Shown: positions 53,869-63,158, counted from the stretch's first letter. The stretch: 64,000 nt of DNA from Spirosoma oryzicola (GCF_021233055.1 NZ_CP089538.1:1779501-1843500), one strand, 5' to 3'. Translations and numbers: made by a program. The notes: generated by a model not told the origin, from the letters alone.

Positions 53869-56800
53869 ATGATCTTTCAACGTTTACGGTCTTCGTATTC
53901 AACGGCTCGGCTGTGGCTGTTATTTGCGGCATTGCTGGTGGCCGGTGCTACCAAAGCACAAGAGCAAATAGTAATTAGCCAGGTGTACGGGGGTGGTGGT
54001 AATGCAGGTGCCCCTTACAAAAATGATTTTATTGAGTTGTTCAACCGGGGCACAGCAGCGGTTAATCTTGACGGCTGGAGTGTACAATATGCAGCAAGCG
54101 GAGGAACTAGCTGGCAGGCAACCCGGTTGAGCGGTACTATTCAGCCGGGCGGTTATTATCTAGTGCAGGAGGGGGCTGGTACAAACACTACTCTTCCAGG
54201 CTTGCCTATGCCTGACGCAACGGGTGGTATAAATATGAGCGGCACTGCGGGTAAAGTTGCTTTGGTAAAAGCGACTTCGGTGCTGTCGGGTTCATGCCCA
54301 GTAGTAAATGATTTTGTGGGCTTCGGTACGGCTACAAACTGTTCAGAGACAGCTCCTACTGCCAATTTGACTAATTCGACTGCCGCTGTTCGGGATGGTA
54401 ATGGCTGTACGGATACGGGTAATAATTCTGCGGATTTCACCATAGGTACGCCCAGCCCACGCAATTCGGCAAGTCCAACTAATCTGTGTAATTCAACGGC
54501 ACCTACCATTGCTGCAACGCCTAACCCGGTAAGCTTGAGCTACGCAGAAGGCAGCGGTCCGGCTACACGGATTATAACAACCAATGCCACCAATCTTACG
54601 TCAGCAAGCGGTGGTATTACCGTAACGGTATCGAATCCTGCGTTTGCGGTTTCGTACAATGGTTCGTCTTTTGGCAACTCCGTTACTATTCCTTACACTA
54701 ATTCAGGCTTGTCCAGCACAACCCTGGCTGCCCAGTTGACAGCGGGCCTATCCCCAAATTCATATTCGGGGTCAATCACATTTAGTGGGGGAGGAGCAAC
54801 GGTTGACCTCCCTGTTACGGGCGTTGTCAGTGCATCCGTTTCGACAGGAATTGTGTCAATTGCCGCAGCACGGACGGGTATTGGTAATACCTACACGGTT
54901 CAGGGCCGGGTAACGGTTACGAATCAGCTGGGTGCTCGTCAGATTTATATCCAGGACGAAACGGGTGGTATTGTTGTCTACGCTAGCCCGTCTGGTACTG
55001 ACATCAGTTCGCTCGTACAGATTGGCGATCTGGTGCAGGCACGTGGACCAGTCACGGTATTCAACGGTTTTACCGAAATAACATCGCCGGCAGCTACAAA
55101 CTTCACGCTGGTTTCAGGAGCTGGTACCGTCGTGCCGGCGCCGATCGAGATTACACCCGATCAGTTGCCCAACTATCAAGGGCGGCTGGTTAGTATTTCA
55201 AACGCTTCCATCAGTGGCTCAGGGGCTACGTTTGTGGGCGGAACCAGTTACACCATTACCAAAGATAACCAATCGGCTACCTTACGCATCAGTGCCAATT
55301 CGCCACTAGCGGGTGCCGGTCGTCCAAGCAATCCGGTTAGTGTAACGGGTATCGCCGATCGGTTTGTGTCGGGAGTGACTACGCCAGGAAACAATGGTCT
55401 GCAACTACAACCCCGGATTCTGGCTGACATTCCGGGAAGCACAGCCGCGCAGGATGCTATTTGCGGACCAGCCGAAAATACGGCACTGCCCCGCACGCAA
55501 ACGCTGGATGTTGCTGCCTGGAACATGGAATTCTTCGGTGCTGACGGTGGTTCGATCAACTGTCCAAGAGGAACCTACACGTACGAAGACATGGGGCCTG
55601 TCAACGAAGACCTTCAACAGGCTAACGCGACAGCCGTATTGACGAAGCTGAACGCCGATATTATTTCGGTAGAAGAAATCAGTGATATCAACCGCTTTAG
55701 CGCAACGGTAGCCGCTATTCCAGGAAGTTACAGCTACGTTTGCTCTGACAAGTTCTCGTATTTCTTCCAGGACCAGTGCGACCAGCAGGTCACGAACGGT
55801 ACGGTATTCGGACCAACCTCGCTGGCTCAGAAAGTTTGTGTGATTTACAATACCGCTACGGTAACGCCGGTTCTGTCCGAAACGAAACCGCTGCTGTTGG
55901 ATAAATACAACTACCCATCTGGTAACGGCTGGTCGTCGGGTCGTTTGCCTTTCCTGTTCGTTGCCGATGCGACGATCAATGGCGTTACGCGCCGGGTTCA
56001 CGTGGTTACGGTACACGCTAAATCGGGAAGTGCAGCGGGTGATTTCAACCGTCGCAGACAGGATTTCGCCGATCTGAAAACGTTGCTTGACACCGAATAC
56101 GCGACTGCAAACATCGTTATGATGGGTGATTACAACGACAAAGCTACGTCATCGATCTACACGAGTTCGCCGGTTTCATCGTTCAACAACTTTGTGTCGG
56201 ACGAAGCTGGTTATAAAACCATGACCAAGCCGCTCGAACAGCAAGGTTGCTCGACGTTTAACTCGTCGGCCAGCTTCATCGATCACATGATTGTTTCGAA
56301 CGATCTGGCCGCTGGGTACATCGACAACTCGGCCTACGTGTTATTGCCGTTCAGCATTCCCAATTATGGCAACACCACATCGGATCACAACCCAATTTTT
56401 GCCCGTTTTGACTTATCCAAGCTGGCAGTAACGGTTGTAAAAGCGCTTTCGCGCGATCCTGATAATGGTCAGCTTAACTCCAATACGCTCAAGCCTTACC
56501 TGACGCTTCAGAATCAGGGTACTACTTCGGTTGATTACAGCACCATCACGGTTCGCTACTGGCTGAATGTTGAGGACAACATGGACCTAATCTTCCAGAA
56601 AAACTACGTAGCTATCGGTCAGAACAACCTCAACCTACGCTACGTGTCAACTCCGGGTCGTCAGGGTGCAACGGGCTACATCGAGTATAGCTTCTTGCCG
56701 GGAGCGGGTAGTCTGGCTCCAATGAGCGAATCAGGACCGATTGAGATCCAGGTTTACAAGCAGAACTACAGCGCCTTCAATCAGGCTGGTGATTACTCCT

Positions 56801-57177
56801 ATGTCAACAACAGCGCCTTTGGGCTTAACAACCGCATCACGGTTTACCAGGCCGGAAGCTTGATTTACGGCGTTGAACCCGCTAGAACTAATGCTGCGCG
56901 GCTGGGTGCCGAAGAAGCGGGTGCTACGTTACAGCTTAACGTACTGGGTAACCCAGTTGTAAACGAGTCGGTTGAGGTTGAAATTCGCGGGGCGGCTGGT
57001 CAGAAACTGCAACTCCGAACGATCGACAACCGTGGCCGTAGCGTGAACACAACGATTATCGAACACGCTGCTGCCGTTGAGCGCGCTACGATTTCGGTTG
57101 GTAAGTCAACGGGCGTGTACCTGCTCCAGGCGACAACCGCAACGCAGAAGCAGGTTGTAAAACTTGTCAAGGAATAA
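53869..57177 (+). CDS. Secreted endonuclease/exonuclease/phosphatase-family protein with lamin-tail, CBM3-like and T9SS domains, 1102 aa
   Basis: A large secreted multidomain protein. In order: a signal peptide (1-30, cut near TKAQEQ); a lamin tail domain (about 31-190: VISQVYGGGGNAGAP and NDFIELFNRG); an Ig-like or choice-of-anchor beta domain (about 213-325); an OB-fold-like domain (about 326-520, YTVQGRVTVTNQLG and IYIQDETGGI); an EEP nuclease/phosphatase domain (about 545-847; DVAAWNMEFFG, KLNADIISVEEI, VHVVTVHAKSG, MGDYNDKAT, TSDHNPIFARF); a CBM3-like module (about 852-1000; NSNTLKPYLTLQNQG, YSTITVRYWLN); and a T9SS type A sorting domain (about 1018-1102). It should be exported by the type IX system, perhaps anchored on the surface, and may degrade extracellular nucleic acid or phosphoesters. 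Confidence 0.9.
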   Translation: MIFQRLRSSYSTARLWLLFAALLVAGATKAQEQIVISQVYGGGGNAGAPYKNDFIELFNRGTAAVNLDGWSVQYAASGGTSWQATRLSGTIQPGGYYLVQEGAGTNTTLPGLPMPDATGGINMSGTAGKVALVKATSVLSGSCPVVNDFVGFGTATNCSETAPTANLTNSTAAVRDGNGCTDTGNNSADFTIGTPSPRNSASPTNLCNSTAPTIAATPNPVSLSYAEGSGPATRIITTNATNLTSASGGITVTVSNPAFAVSYNGSSFGNSVTIPYTNSGLSSTTLAAQLTAGLSPNSYSGSITFSGGGATVDLPVTGVVSASVSTGIVSIAAARTGIGNTYTVQGRVTVTNQLGARQIYIQDETGGIVVYASPSGTDISSLVQIGDLVQARGPVTVFNGFTEITSPAATNFTLVSGAGTVVPAPIEITPDQLPNYQGRLVSISNASISGSGATFVGGTSYTITKDNQSATLRISANSPLAGAGRPSNPVSVTGIADRFVSGVTTPGNNGLQLQPRILADIPGSTAAQDAICGPAENTALPRTQTLDVAAWNMEFFGADGGSINCPRGTYTYEDMGPVNEDLQQANATAVLTKLNADIISVEEISDINRFSATVAAIPGSYSYVCSDKFSYFFQDQCDQQVTNGTVFGPTSLAQKVCVIYNTATVTPVLSETKPLLLDKYNYPSGNGWSSGRLPFLFVADATINGVTRRVHVVTVHAKSGSAAGDFNRRRQDFADLKTLLDTEYATANIVMMGDYNDKATSSIYTSSPVSSFNNFVSDEAGYKTMTKPLEQQGCSTFNSSASFIDHMIVSNDLAAGYIDNSAYVLLPFSIPNYGNTTSDHNPIFARFDLSKLAVTVVKALSRDPDNGQLNSNTLKPYLTLQNQGTTSVDYSTITVRYWLNVEDNMDLIFQKNYVAIGQNNLNLRYVSTPGRQGATGYIEYSFLPGAGSLAPMSESGPIEIQVYKQNYSAFNQAGDYSYVNNSAFGLNNRITVYQAGSLIYGVEPARTNAARLGAEEAGATLQLNVLGNPVVNESVEVEIRGAAGQKLQLRTIDNRGRSVNTTIIEHAAAVERATISVGKSTGVYLLQATTATQKQVVKLVKE

Positions 57178-57195
57178 GACTCCCTGGCGCACAAC

Positions 57196-57229
57196 AAAAA
57201 AGGGCCGCTCAACTGAGCGGCCCTTTTTT
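57196..57229. terminator. Bidirectional terminator
   Basis: Perfect 16-nt arms (57196-57211, 57214-57229) with a 2-nt loop and T-runs on both strands, between the nuclease gene and panC. Confidence 0.92.
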
Positions 57230-57243
57230 GTTGGTCTAACTTG

Positions 57244-58083
57244 TCAGAATACCAGGTTATCAATCAGGCGTACCTGGCCCAGATGAGCCGCCAGGCAGAT
57301 GGCGGTTTGTCCCGGAGCCAGCACTTCTTCGACAGGCTGCATGGTATCGGCATTAACAACGTCAATGTATTCAAGCCGGAAATTTGGATTGCTGCTAAAA
57401 ACGTCGATTACTGCCTCTTTTGTCTGCGCGGCACTCTGACCCTCGGTTAACAGATTTTGAGCCAATGTAAGGGCTTTAAACAGGGTTACGGCCTCTATGC
57501 GCTGATCGGGCGTGAGATTTCGGTTCCGGGATGACATCGCCAGCCCGTCGGCCTCCCGGATCGTTGGACAGCGAATCAGTTCAACGGGGAAGCTCAGGTC
57601 GCGGATCAGGCGTCGCACTACGGCTACCTGCTGCAAGTCTTTCTGACCGAAGTAAGCCCGGTTGGGTTGTACGATATTGAACAACTTACCCACCACTAAG
57701 CCGACGCCGTTGAAGTGACCCGGTCGGAAAGCACCTTCCATGATCGTTTCCAGCTCGCCGAAATTTAGCCGGAGTGTAGGCGGCTCTGGGTACATCTCGT
57801 CGGCAGAGGGCGCAAAAACTACGTCGCAGCCAGCGGCTTCCAGTTTTTGGCAATCTTCTTCCAGTGTCCGTGGGTAGCGACTCAGATCGTCAGGATTGTT
57901 GAATTGTATGGGGTTGACGAAGATACTGCTTACGACGATATCGTTCTCCTGTTTAGCTTTTTCGATAAGCCGGATATGACCTTCGTGCAAAGCGCCCATC
58001 GTTGGCACAAATCCAATTTTCTGGCTTGGACGGGCTACGGAAAGGTGGTTGCGAAGATCAACAGCGGTACTAAAGCGATGCAT
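57244..58083 (-). CDS. panC: Pantothenate synthetase
   Basis: A 279-aa enzyme that joins pantoate and beta-alanine with ATP to give pantothenate (vitamin B5). The nucleotidyl-transferase motifs are visible: FVPTMGALHEGHIRLIEKA with the HxGH (about 34-37), the beta-alanine region QFNNPDDLSRYPRT, GLVVGKLFNIVQP, FGQKDLQQ, and the KMSKS-like MSSRN. Length is normal. It is divergent from the glycogen-synthase-like gene, an arrangement often seen in this phylum. Near-consensus promoter TATCATTG lies about 25 nt upstream. Confidence 0.97.
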   Translation of the reverse strand: MHRFSTAVDLRNHLSVARPSQKIGFVPTMGALHEGHIRLIEKAKQENDIVVSSIFVNPIQFNNPDDLSRYPRTLEEDCQKLEAAGCDVVFAPSADEMYPEPPTLRLNFGELETIMEGAFRPGHFNGVGLVVGKLFNIVQPNRAYFGQKDLQQVAVVRRLIRDLSFPVELIRCPTIREADGLAMSSRNRNLTPDQRIEAVTLFKALTLAQNLLTEGQSAAQTKEAVIDVFSSNPNFRLEYIDVVNADTMQPVEEVLAPGQTAICLAAHLGQVRLIDNLVF

Positions 58084-58170
58084 AACGAGCGACTGATTTT
58101 TTAGGCTGCAATGATAGCGGATTCGTATCTTTTTCGGGCAAAATGTATTGAAATACGGAAAAAAATTGTA

Positions 58171-58178
58171 TAATTTTG
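58171..58178 (+). promoter_or_regulatory. Bacteroidota -7 element of the glycogen-synthase-like gene
   Basis: TAATTTTG fits TAnnTTTG; ATTG at 58147-58150 lies 20 nt before it and can serve as the -33 element. The leader to the ATG at 58221 is about 40 nt. Confidence 0.55.
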
Positions 58179-58220
58179 CAAGTTTTTTGATAGTCTTAAC
58201 AACACACCCCGCCCGTTTTT

Positions 58221-59027
58221 ATGAGCAAATTACGCATCCTTTACGTGGCCAGTGAAATAAATCCTTTCCTGAAAACGTCTGACGTTGCCGATTTCGTCCG
58301 CAAGCTGCCCCAGGCTATGCAGGAACGAGGAATGGAGATTCGAATTTTAGTGCCACGCTTCGGGCTTATTAATGAACGCAAAAATCGGTTGCACGAAGTT
58401 GTGCGGCTATCGGGAATCAACATCGCCGTTGGTGATGAAGAAAAACCGTTGATTATTAAAGTTGCGTCAATTCCGACGGCCAAGTTACAGGTCTATTTTA
58501 TTGATAATGAAGATTATTTTCAGCGTAAATACGTTTTCCACGACAAGGAAAACCGATTCTACGATGACAACGACGAGCGGGCTATCTTCTTCTGCAAAGG
58601 GGTGCTGGAGACGGTGAAGAAACTCGGTTGGGCTCCCGATATCGTTCACTGCAACGACTGGATGACCTCCCTGATTCCGCTTTACCTTAAAACAACCTAT
58701 AAGAACGACCCAATGTTTAAGGACACCAAGTCGGTTTTTACGGTGTACAACAATGGGTTTGACCATCGTTTTGAAGGGGATATCATCGAAAAAGCGCGCA
58801 TGATGGATATCGACGATTCGATGCTGGAAGAATTGAAAACGGCTGACTTCGGTGGTTTCATCCGGATTGGTTGCGCCTACGCCGATGCCGTGGTCCGTGC
58901 CGAAGAAGAATCAAGTGCTAGCCTGAACGCGGTGCTGAACGACCTGCCTGAACATAAGTTCGACGGGGCCGAGGAGAATGATGTGACAGAGCGGTACTAC
59001 AATCTATACACGCAACTAGCTGGTTAA
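58221..59027 (+). CDS. Glycogen/starch synthase-like N-terminal domain protein (degenerate)
   Basis: A 268-aa protein that covers only the N-terminal (GT5) half of glycogen synthase. It keeps the scaffold: LYVASEINPFLKTSDVADFV, MQERGMEIRILVPRFGLI, DIVHCNDWMTSLIPLYLKT and KSVFTVYNNGF. Normal enzymes (about 480 residues) carry KTGGLADV for ADP-glucose; here it is KTSDVADF. The C-terminal GT1-type domain is absent. Therefore glycogen synthesis by this protein alone is improbable. The product is a known conserved Bacteroidota protein near panC and glmS, with unknown role, possibly regulatory. Followed by a terminator. Confidence 0.85.
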   Translation: MSKLRILYVASEINPFLKTSDVADFVRKLPQAMQERGMEIRILVPRFGLINERKNRLHEVVRLSGINIAVGDEEKPLIIKVASIPTAKLQVYFIDNEDYFQRKYVFHDKENRFYDDNDERAIFFCKGVLETVKKLGWAPDIVHCNDWMTSLIPLYLKTTYKNDPMFKDTKSVFTVYNNGFDHRFEGDIIEKARMMDIDDSMLEELKTADFGGFIRIGCAYADAVVRAEEESSASLNAVLNDLPEHKFDGAEENDVTERYYNLYTQLAG

Positions 59028-59083
59028 CGCAAAATAGCTTGGTTCAAACCTTACCCAGGTAACGTATAGTAAAACTCATTTAC

Positions 59084-59110
59084 CCAAAAGCCGGATATTC
59101 CGGCTTTTGG
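59084..59110 (+). terminator. Terminator after the glycogen-synthase-like gene
   Basis: 11-bp arms (59084-59094, 59100-59110), 5-nt loop, T-rich stem side, in the gap before glmS. Confidence 0.75.
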
Positions 59111-59178
59111 CGTTACTTTACGCACGTTGATTGATTATCGAAAAACGGTGACATTACTCCTAAACAGATAAAAGAGCT

Positions 59179-61017
59179 ATGTGCGGTATTGTAGCGTACG
59201 TTGGGCACCGGGAAGCGTGCCCATTGGTTTTGAAAGGTCTGAAACGACTCGAATACCGGGGGTACGATAGCGCCGGTATTGCCCTGATGAATGGGCACGG
59301 CCTACGTGTGTACAAGAAAAAAGGTAAAGTAGCCGCTCTGGAGCAGGAACTGGCTGCGCGCGAAAGCAGCGGTACCATCGGAATGGGCCATACGCGCTGG
59401 GCAACGCACGGTGAACCCAACGACGTAAATGCGCACCCGCATTACTCCTTTCACCGGAAACTAGCAATTATTCACAACGGAATCATTGAGAACTACGCGG
59501 CTATCAAGCAGGCATTGCTCAAAAAAGGCCATACGTTCACCAGCGAAACCGACACGGAAGTGTTGGGGCAGTTTATCGAAGATATCTGGGAAAACAATGG
59601 CGGTTCGCTCGAAGATGCGGTCCGGCTGGCGTTGCAGGAGGTCGTGGGTGCGTACGCTATTGTGATCATGAACGAAGCCGATCCGACCCAGCTTGTTGCC
59701 GCTCGAAAAGGATCTCCGCTGGTGATTGGTGTGGGCGAGGGTGAGTTTTTTATGGCTTCGGATGCGACGCCAATCGTTGAATACACCAAGGATGTCATTT
59801 ACCTCAATGACTACGAAATCGCTGTTATCAAAAACGGCCTGCTTACCGTCGTAACGCTCGACAATACGACGACCACGCCTTACGTGCAGAAGGTAGAGCT
59901 GGAATTGGAAGCAATCGAAAAAGGTGGATTCGACCACTTTATGCTCAAGGAAATCTTTGAGCAGCCGCGTTCCATTGCCGATTCGATGCGAGGACGCGTT
60001 CAGGCTGACAGTGGTACCATGCAACTCGGTGGTTTACGCGATTACCTGGATAAACTGGCGGCTTCGGAGCGGATTGTCATTATCGGTTGTGGTACGTCAT
60101 GGCACGCGGGCTTGGTTGCCGAGTATATTTTCGAAGAACTGGCCCGGATTCCCGTCGAAGTTGAGTATGCATCCGAATTCCGGTATCGCAATCCGATCAT
60201 CAAAGAAGGCGATATTGTCATTGCTATTTCGCAGTCGGGCGAAACCGCTGATACGCTGGCCGCTATCGAACTGGCAAAGTCAAAAGGAGCAACGATCTTC
60301 GGTGTTTGCAACGTGGTAGGTTCATCAATCGCGCGGGCCACGGATGCAGGAGCCTACACGCACGCAGGACCCGAAATTGGGGTTGCCAGCACGAAAGCAT
60401 TTACGGCGCAGGTTACCGTGCTGACGCTGATGGCACTGGCCGCTGCCAAACGGAAAGGAACAATCTCGGAGTCGCTGTTTCGCTTGTTACTGGCCGAGTT
60501 GGAAAGTATTCCGGCAAAGGTCGAAAAGGTGCTGCAAGCCGCCGACAAAATCAAGGAAATCGCGTACATCTTTACCTACGCTCGTAATTTCATCTATCTG
60601 GGACGGGGGCTGAACTTCCCGGTTGCACTGGAAGGAGCGTTGAAGCTGAAAGAAATCAGCTACATCCACGCCGAAGGCTATCCCGCTGCCGAAATGAAGC
60701 ACGGACCGATTGCGCTCATCGACGAGGACATGCCGGTGGTCGTCATCGCCACGAAGGACAGTTCGTACGAGAAAATAGTCTCGAATATTCAGGAGGTAAA
60801 GGCCCGCAAAGGTCGTGTCATTGCCATCACAACGGAAGGCGATACGCATTTGCCCAGCCTGGTGGATTTTACGATTGAGATTCCCAAAGTCCACGAAGTA
60901 CTGGTTCCGCTTGTCTCGGTAATTCCTTTGCAACTGCTGGCCTACGACATTGCAGTTATGCGGGGCCGCAATGTTGACCAGCCGCGCAACCTGGCTAAAT
61001 CGGTGACTGTCGAGTAA
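59179..61017 (+). CDS. glmS: Glutamine--fructose-6-phosphate aminotransferase (isomerizing)
   Basis: A 612-aa enzyme that makes glucosamine 6-phosphate for peptidoglycan and lipopolysaccharide. Cys 2 (MCGIVAYVG) is the amidase nucleophile; the glutaminase domain runs to about 235 (RLEYRGYDSAGIAL, MGHTRWATHGEPN, HNGIIENY). Two SIS isomerase domains follow (GCGTSWHAG about 300, AISQSGETADT about 345, GRGLNFPVALEGALKLKEIS about 475-495), ending LAKSVTVE as is standard. Full-length and intact. I saw no glmS ribozyme upstream; control is presumably by other means. A terminator follows. Confidence 0.98.
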   Translation: MCGIVAYVGHREACPLVLKGLKRLEYRGYDSAGIALMNGHGLRVYKKKGKVAALEQELAARESSGTIGMGHTRWATHGEPNDVNAHPHYSFHRKLAIIHNGIIENYAAIKQALLKKGHTFTSETDTEVLGQFIEDIWENNGGSLEDAVRLALQEVVGAYAIVIMNEADPTQLVAARKGSPLVIGVGEGEFFMASDATPIVEYTKDVIYLNDYEIAVIKNGLLTVVTLDNTTTTPYVQKVELELEAIEKGGFDHFMLKEIFEQPRSIADSMRGRVQADSGTMQLGGLRDYLDKLAASERIVIIGCGTSWHAGLVAEYIFEELARIPVEVEYASEFRYRNPIIKEGDIVIAISQSGETADTLAAIELAKSKGATIFGVCNVVGSSIARATDAGAYTHAGPEIGVASTKAFTAQVTVLTLMALAAAKRKGTISESLFRLLLAELESIPAKVEKVLQAADKIKEIAYIFTYARNFIYLGRGLNFPVALEGALKLKEISYIHAEGYPAAEMKHGPIALIDEDMPVVVIATKDSSYEKIVSNIQEVKARKGRVIAITTEGDTHLPSLVDFTIEIPKVHEVLVPLVSVIPLQLLAYDIAVMRGRNVDQPRNLAKSVTVE

Positions 61018-61037
61018 AGAGCGAAAAATTTTGGGTC

Positions 61038-61072
61038 AAAAGCGCGATGAGCAGTAAGCTTATCGCGCTTTT
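61038..61072 (+). terminator. Terminator after glmS
   Basis: 11-bp arms (61038-61048, 61062-61072) with a 13-nt loop, ending in a T-run. Confidence 0.85.
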
Positions 61073-61189
61073 TCAATTCAGAGCAAAAATGGGTTATTTC
61101 AGCAAGTGAAAACTACTATTCGTCTAGGGAAGTGCTGTTTCTGGTAAGCGGGTAAGTGACATTTGCAGCTGTAAATAACAGCTATACCC

Positions 61190-61897
61190 ATGAAACAGCG
61201 ATTGCTTTTTTACGCTCTTCTGTTTTTTCTGTCTGTCCAGCTGACAGCTTGCCAACAGGAACTTGGACCTTACAAGGAGGTAACCCAGACCTATCCGCTG
61301 GCTAATTTCGACCGGCTTGATATGGGCAGTGCTTTTCATATAGATGTTCGGTCAGGGAGCAGCTTCGAGGTTGCCGTTCGGGGGAACGAAGCCGATGTAA
61401 ACGACCTTGACTTGAGAGTACGAAATGGAACGTTGCACGCGGAATATCGGGGTACATCGCGCCGAAAACGCTACGATATGTACGTTACCGTTACAATGCC
61501 AACGCTACGGGAAATTAAGCTGTCGGGGGCGGCTCAATCAACTATCACCGGCTTTACCAGTTCATCGGTGGTTAATGCCTCGCTGTCAGGGGCGTCGAAC
61601 GTAACGATAAATCTTGCCGGTTCCCGGTTGACTTCAGAACTGTCAGGGGCCTCTACGATCCATGTAGTAGGGACTAGCGATGGCCTGACGAGCAACCTGT
61701 CGGGAGCCAGTAAACTCGACGCTTTTGACTGCCTGGCGAAACAGGCTCAGCTGGATTTGTCGGGAGCCAGTACCGCCCGCGTCCGGGTTCAGGAAGAGCT
61801 TACCGTAAAGGCCAGTGGAGCAAGTACGGTGCGGTATCAAGGCAGCCCACAGACCCATATTGAGTTGTCGGGATCCAGCACGGCGGCTAAGGAGTAA
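61190..61897 (+). CDS. GIN-domain (DUF2807) lipoprotein with seven SGAS repeats
   Basis: A 235-aa lipoprotein (lipobox LTACQQ, Cys about 21). The head GIN domain begins ANFDRLDMGSAFHIDVRSGS, then forms a right-handed beta-helix. A core hexa/pentapeptide, usually (L)SGAS, recurs seven times between about residues 108 and 232 with a spacing near 20: LSGAAQ, LSGASN, LSGAST, LSGASK, LSGAST, ASGAST, LSGSST. The function of GIN-domain proteins is not known; they sit in the envelope. Monocistronic. Confidence 0.92.
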   Translation: MKQRLLFYALLFFLSVQLTACQQELGPYKEVTQTYPLANFDRLDMGSAFHIDVRSGSSFEVAVRGNEADVNDLDLRVRNGTLHAEYRGTSRRKRYDMYVTVTMPTLREIKLSGAAQSTITGFTSSSVVNASLSGASNVTINLAGSRLTSELSGASTIHVVGTSDGLTSNLSGASKLDAFDCLAKQAQLDLSGASTARVRVQEELTVKASGASTVRYQGSPQTHIELSGSSTAAKE

Positions 61898-61941
61898 AAA
61901 CGTGCGGGTCGTAAAAGTTACCAGCACGTTCTTCGTAAAGT

Positions 61942-62523
61942 CTAGCTGCGCCAGATGGTGGGTAGTCCAGCCGTTTTGCCGAGTAGCGGATCGGTAGCCG
62001 GTATGGGTAGAGCCGCAATGTTTTTGTCGGTTTGCGGTCGTTCACCCGCCAGTCCCCGGTTTACATCCCATTCGCGTCCGTCGGGATAAGCACCGACAAT
62101 GCCCAGGTTTTCGCTGCCGAGGTTTTTATGCCCAACTCCGGCTGGAATAACCAGAATATCGCCAGCCTGAACATTTATTTTCTGCCCATTTTCTCCGCCC
62201 AGGTGCAACAACGCCTTTCCGGAATAAACGCCCAAAACCTCGTGGGACGTGCTGTGGTAATGATGAAAGGCGTAAACGCCGTTGCGCCAGGAATTTGTCC
62301 AGTTGTTGTCGGCAAAACGTTTTTCCAGCCAGCTGGCCCCCTGTTGGTTGCGCTCCGTGAACGCATTTCGATACACAAGCAGCGGGTATTTGCTGTTCGG
62401 AATTTTGCCATCGTCTTTAAAATAAAACGTTTCGGGGCTGTCGGACTGCGCTATGCTCATGGTCGAATAAGGGAAGCGTATAGAGGCTAAGCCGAGCAGA
62501 GACAAAAAGGTTTTTCGTTTCAT
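61942..62523 (-). CDS. Exported cupin-domain protein
   Basis: A 193-aa protein with a signal-like N-terminus (MKRKTFLSLLGLASIRF...) and one cupin fold. Cupin motif 1 is seen as HHYHSTSHEVLGVYSGKALLH-like residues (two His, one Glu ligand near 88-95), motif 2 as GDILVIPAGVGHKNLG (His about 132). It resembles small sugar or metal-dependent cupins; substrate unknown. It is 38 nt downstream of the lipocalin-like gene and in the same operon. Confidence 0.85.
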   Translation of the reverse strand: MKRKTFLSLLGLASIRFPYSTMSIAQSDSPETFYFKDDGKIPNSKYPLLVYRNAFTERNQQGASWLEKRFADNNWTNSWRNGVYAFHHYHSTSHEVLGVYSGKALLHLGGENGQKINVQAGDILVIPAGVGHKNLGSENLGIVGAYPDGREWDVNRGLAGERPQTDKNIAALPIPATDPLLGKTAGLPTIWRS

Positions 62524-62561
62524 ACCATCAACGCAAGGCTACCAGACCACAATTGATAATG

Positions 62562-63014
62562 TTAGTTTGTGACTCGTTTGTAGGTTTCGACAATCACCCG
62601 GTCGATACCGAGCTTTTCTACTTTCTCAACGCCTTTCTGAACGAGCGTATCGCCGGATAGCTTCACCACAAACTCAAATTTGTTGTTTTCCCACGCTTTA
62701 TCGGAGTAGTAGTCCAGGTATTCGGTGTACGTACTGTCCGTAAACGTGTATTTCCCTCCGCCCGCTGAGAACCTGGTTGCCGACGAATCGTTCTGGCCGC
62801 TGATGTCGTGGTTTAGGAAAGCAAAGTGCGTTGGGTTCAGGATTTTGATCATTTTACGTTTCGGATCAAACGTCGAATAAGTAGAGTCTTTTTCGGTTGC
62901 CGTTGCCGATACAAGTTCCCACGTTCCCTGAATGGGTGCGTCGGATTGTTTGGTTGCACAGCCGTAAAGAGTAGAAAGGGCTATGCCTAAAAAAAGTAAA
63001 CGGTTGCTTTTCAT
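62562..63014 (-). CDS. Lipocalin-like lipoprotein
   Basis: A 150-aa lipoprotein (lipobox STLYGC, Cys 19), with a lipocalin-like start IQGTWELVSATATEKDSTYS and alternating strands including MIKILNPTHFAFLNHD and DTLVQKGVEKVEKLG. Close to the DUF4488/lipocalin-like group in Bacteroidota; ligand unknown. The cupin gene follows at 38 nt and they may work together. Confidence 0.85.
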   Translation of the reverse strand: MKSNRLLFLGIALSTLYGCATKQSDAPIQGTWELVSATATEKDSTYSTFDPKRKMIKILNPTHFAFLNHDISGQNDSSATRFSAGGGKYTFTDSTYTEYLDYYSDKAWENNKFEFVVKLSGDTLVQKGVEKVEKLGIDRVIVETYKRVTN

Positions 63015-63158
63015 TGTGGGGGTTTAGATGACAGCGGGCAAGTTAGTTTATTTTCAAATGTACGCCAATCGCTGGCGTACGCTGTACGTCTTCACGGATC
63101 ATAGATGGATCGATAGTCAACGCAACCGCCCTGCTTTTGCCCGTTTGTGGTTCATAAA

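Noticed and set aside
59028..59178. glmS ribozyme upstream of glmS
   Set aside because: The gap holds only a terminator and an A/T-rich leader; no ribozyme core is visible, and the ribozyme is mostly known from Firmicutes.
63060..63080. Terminator for the acylase gene (8-bp arms)
   Set aside because: It lies about 80 nt beyond the stop, the stem is short and no T-run follows; not strong enough to list.
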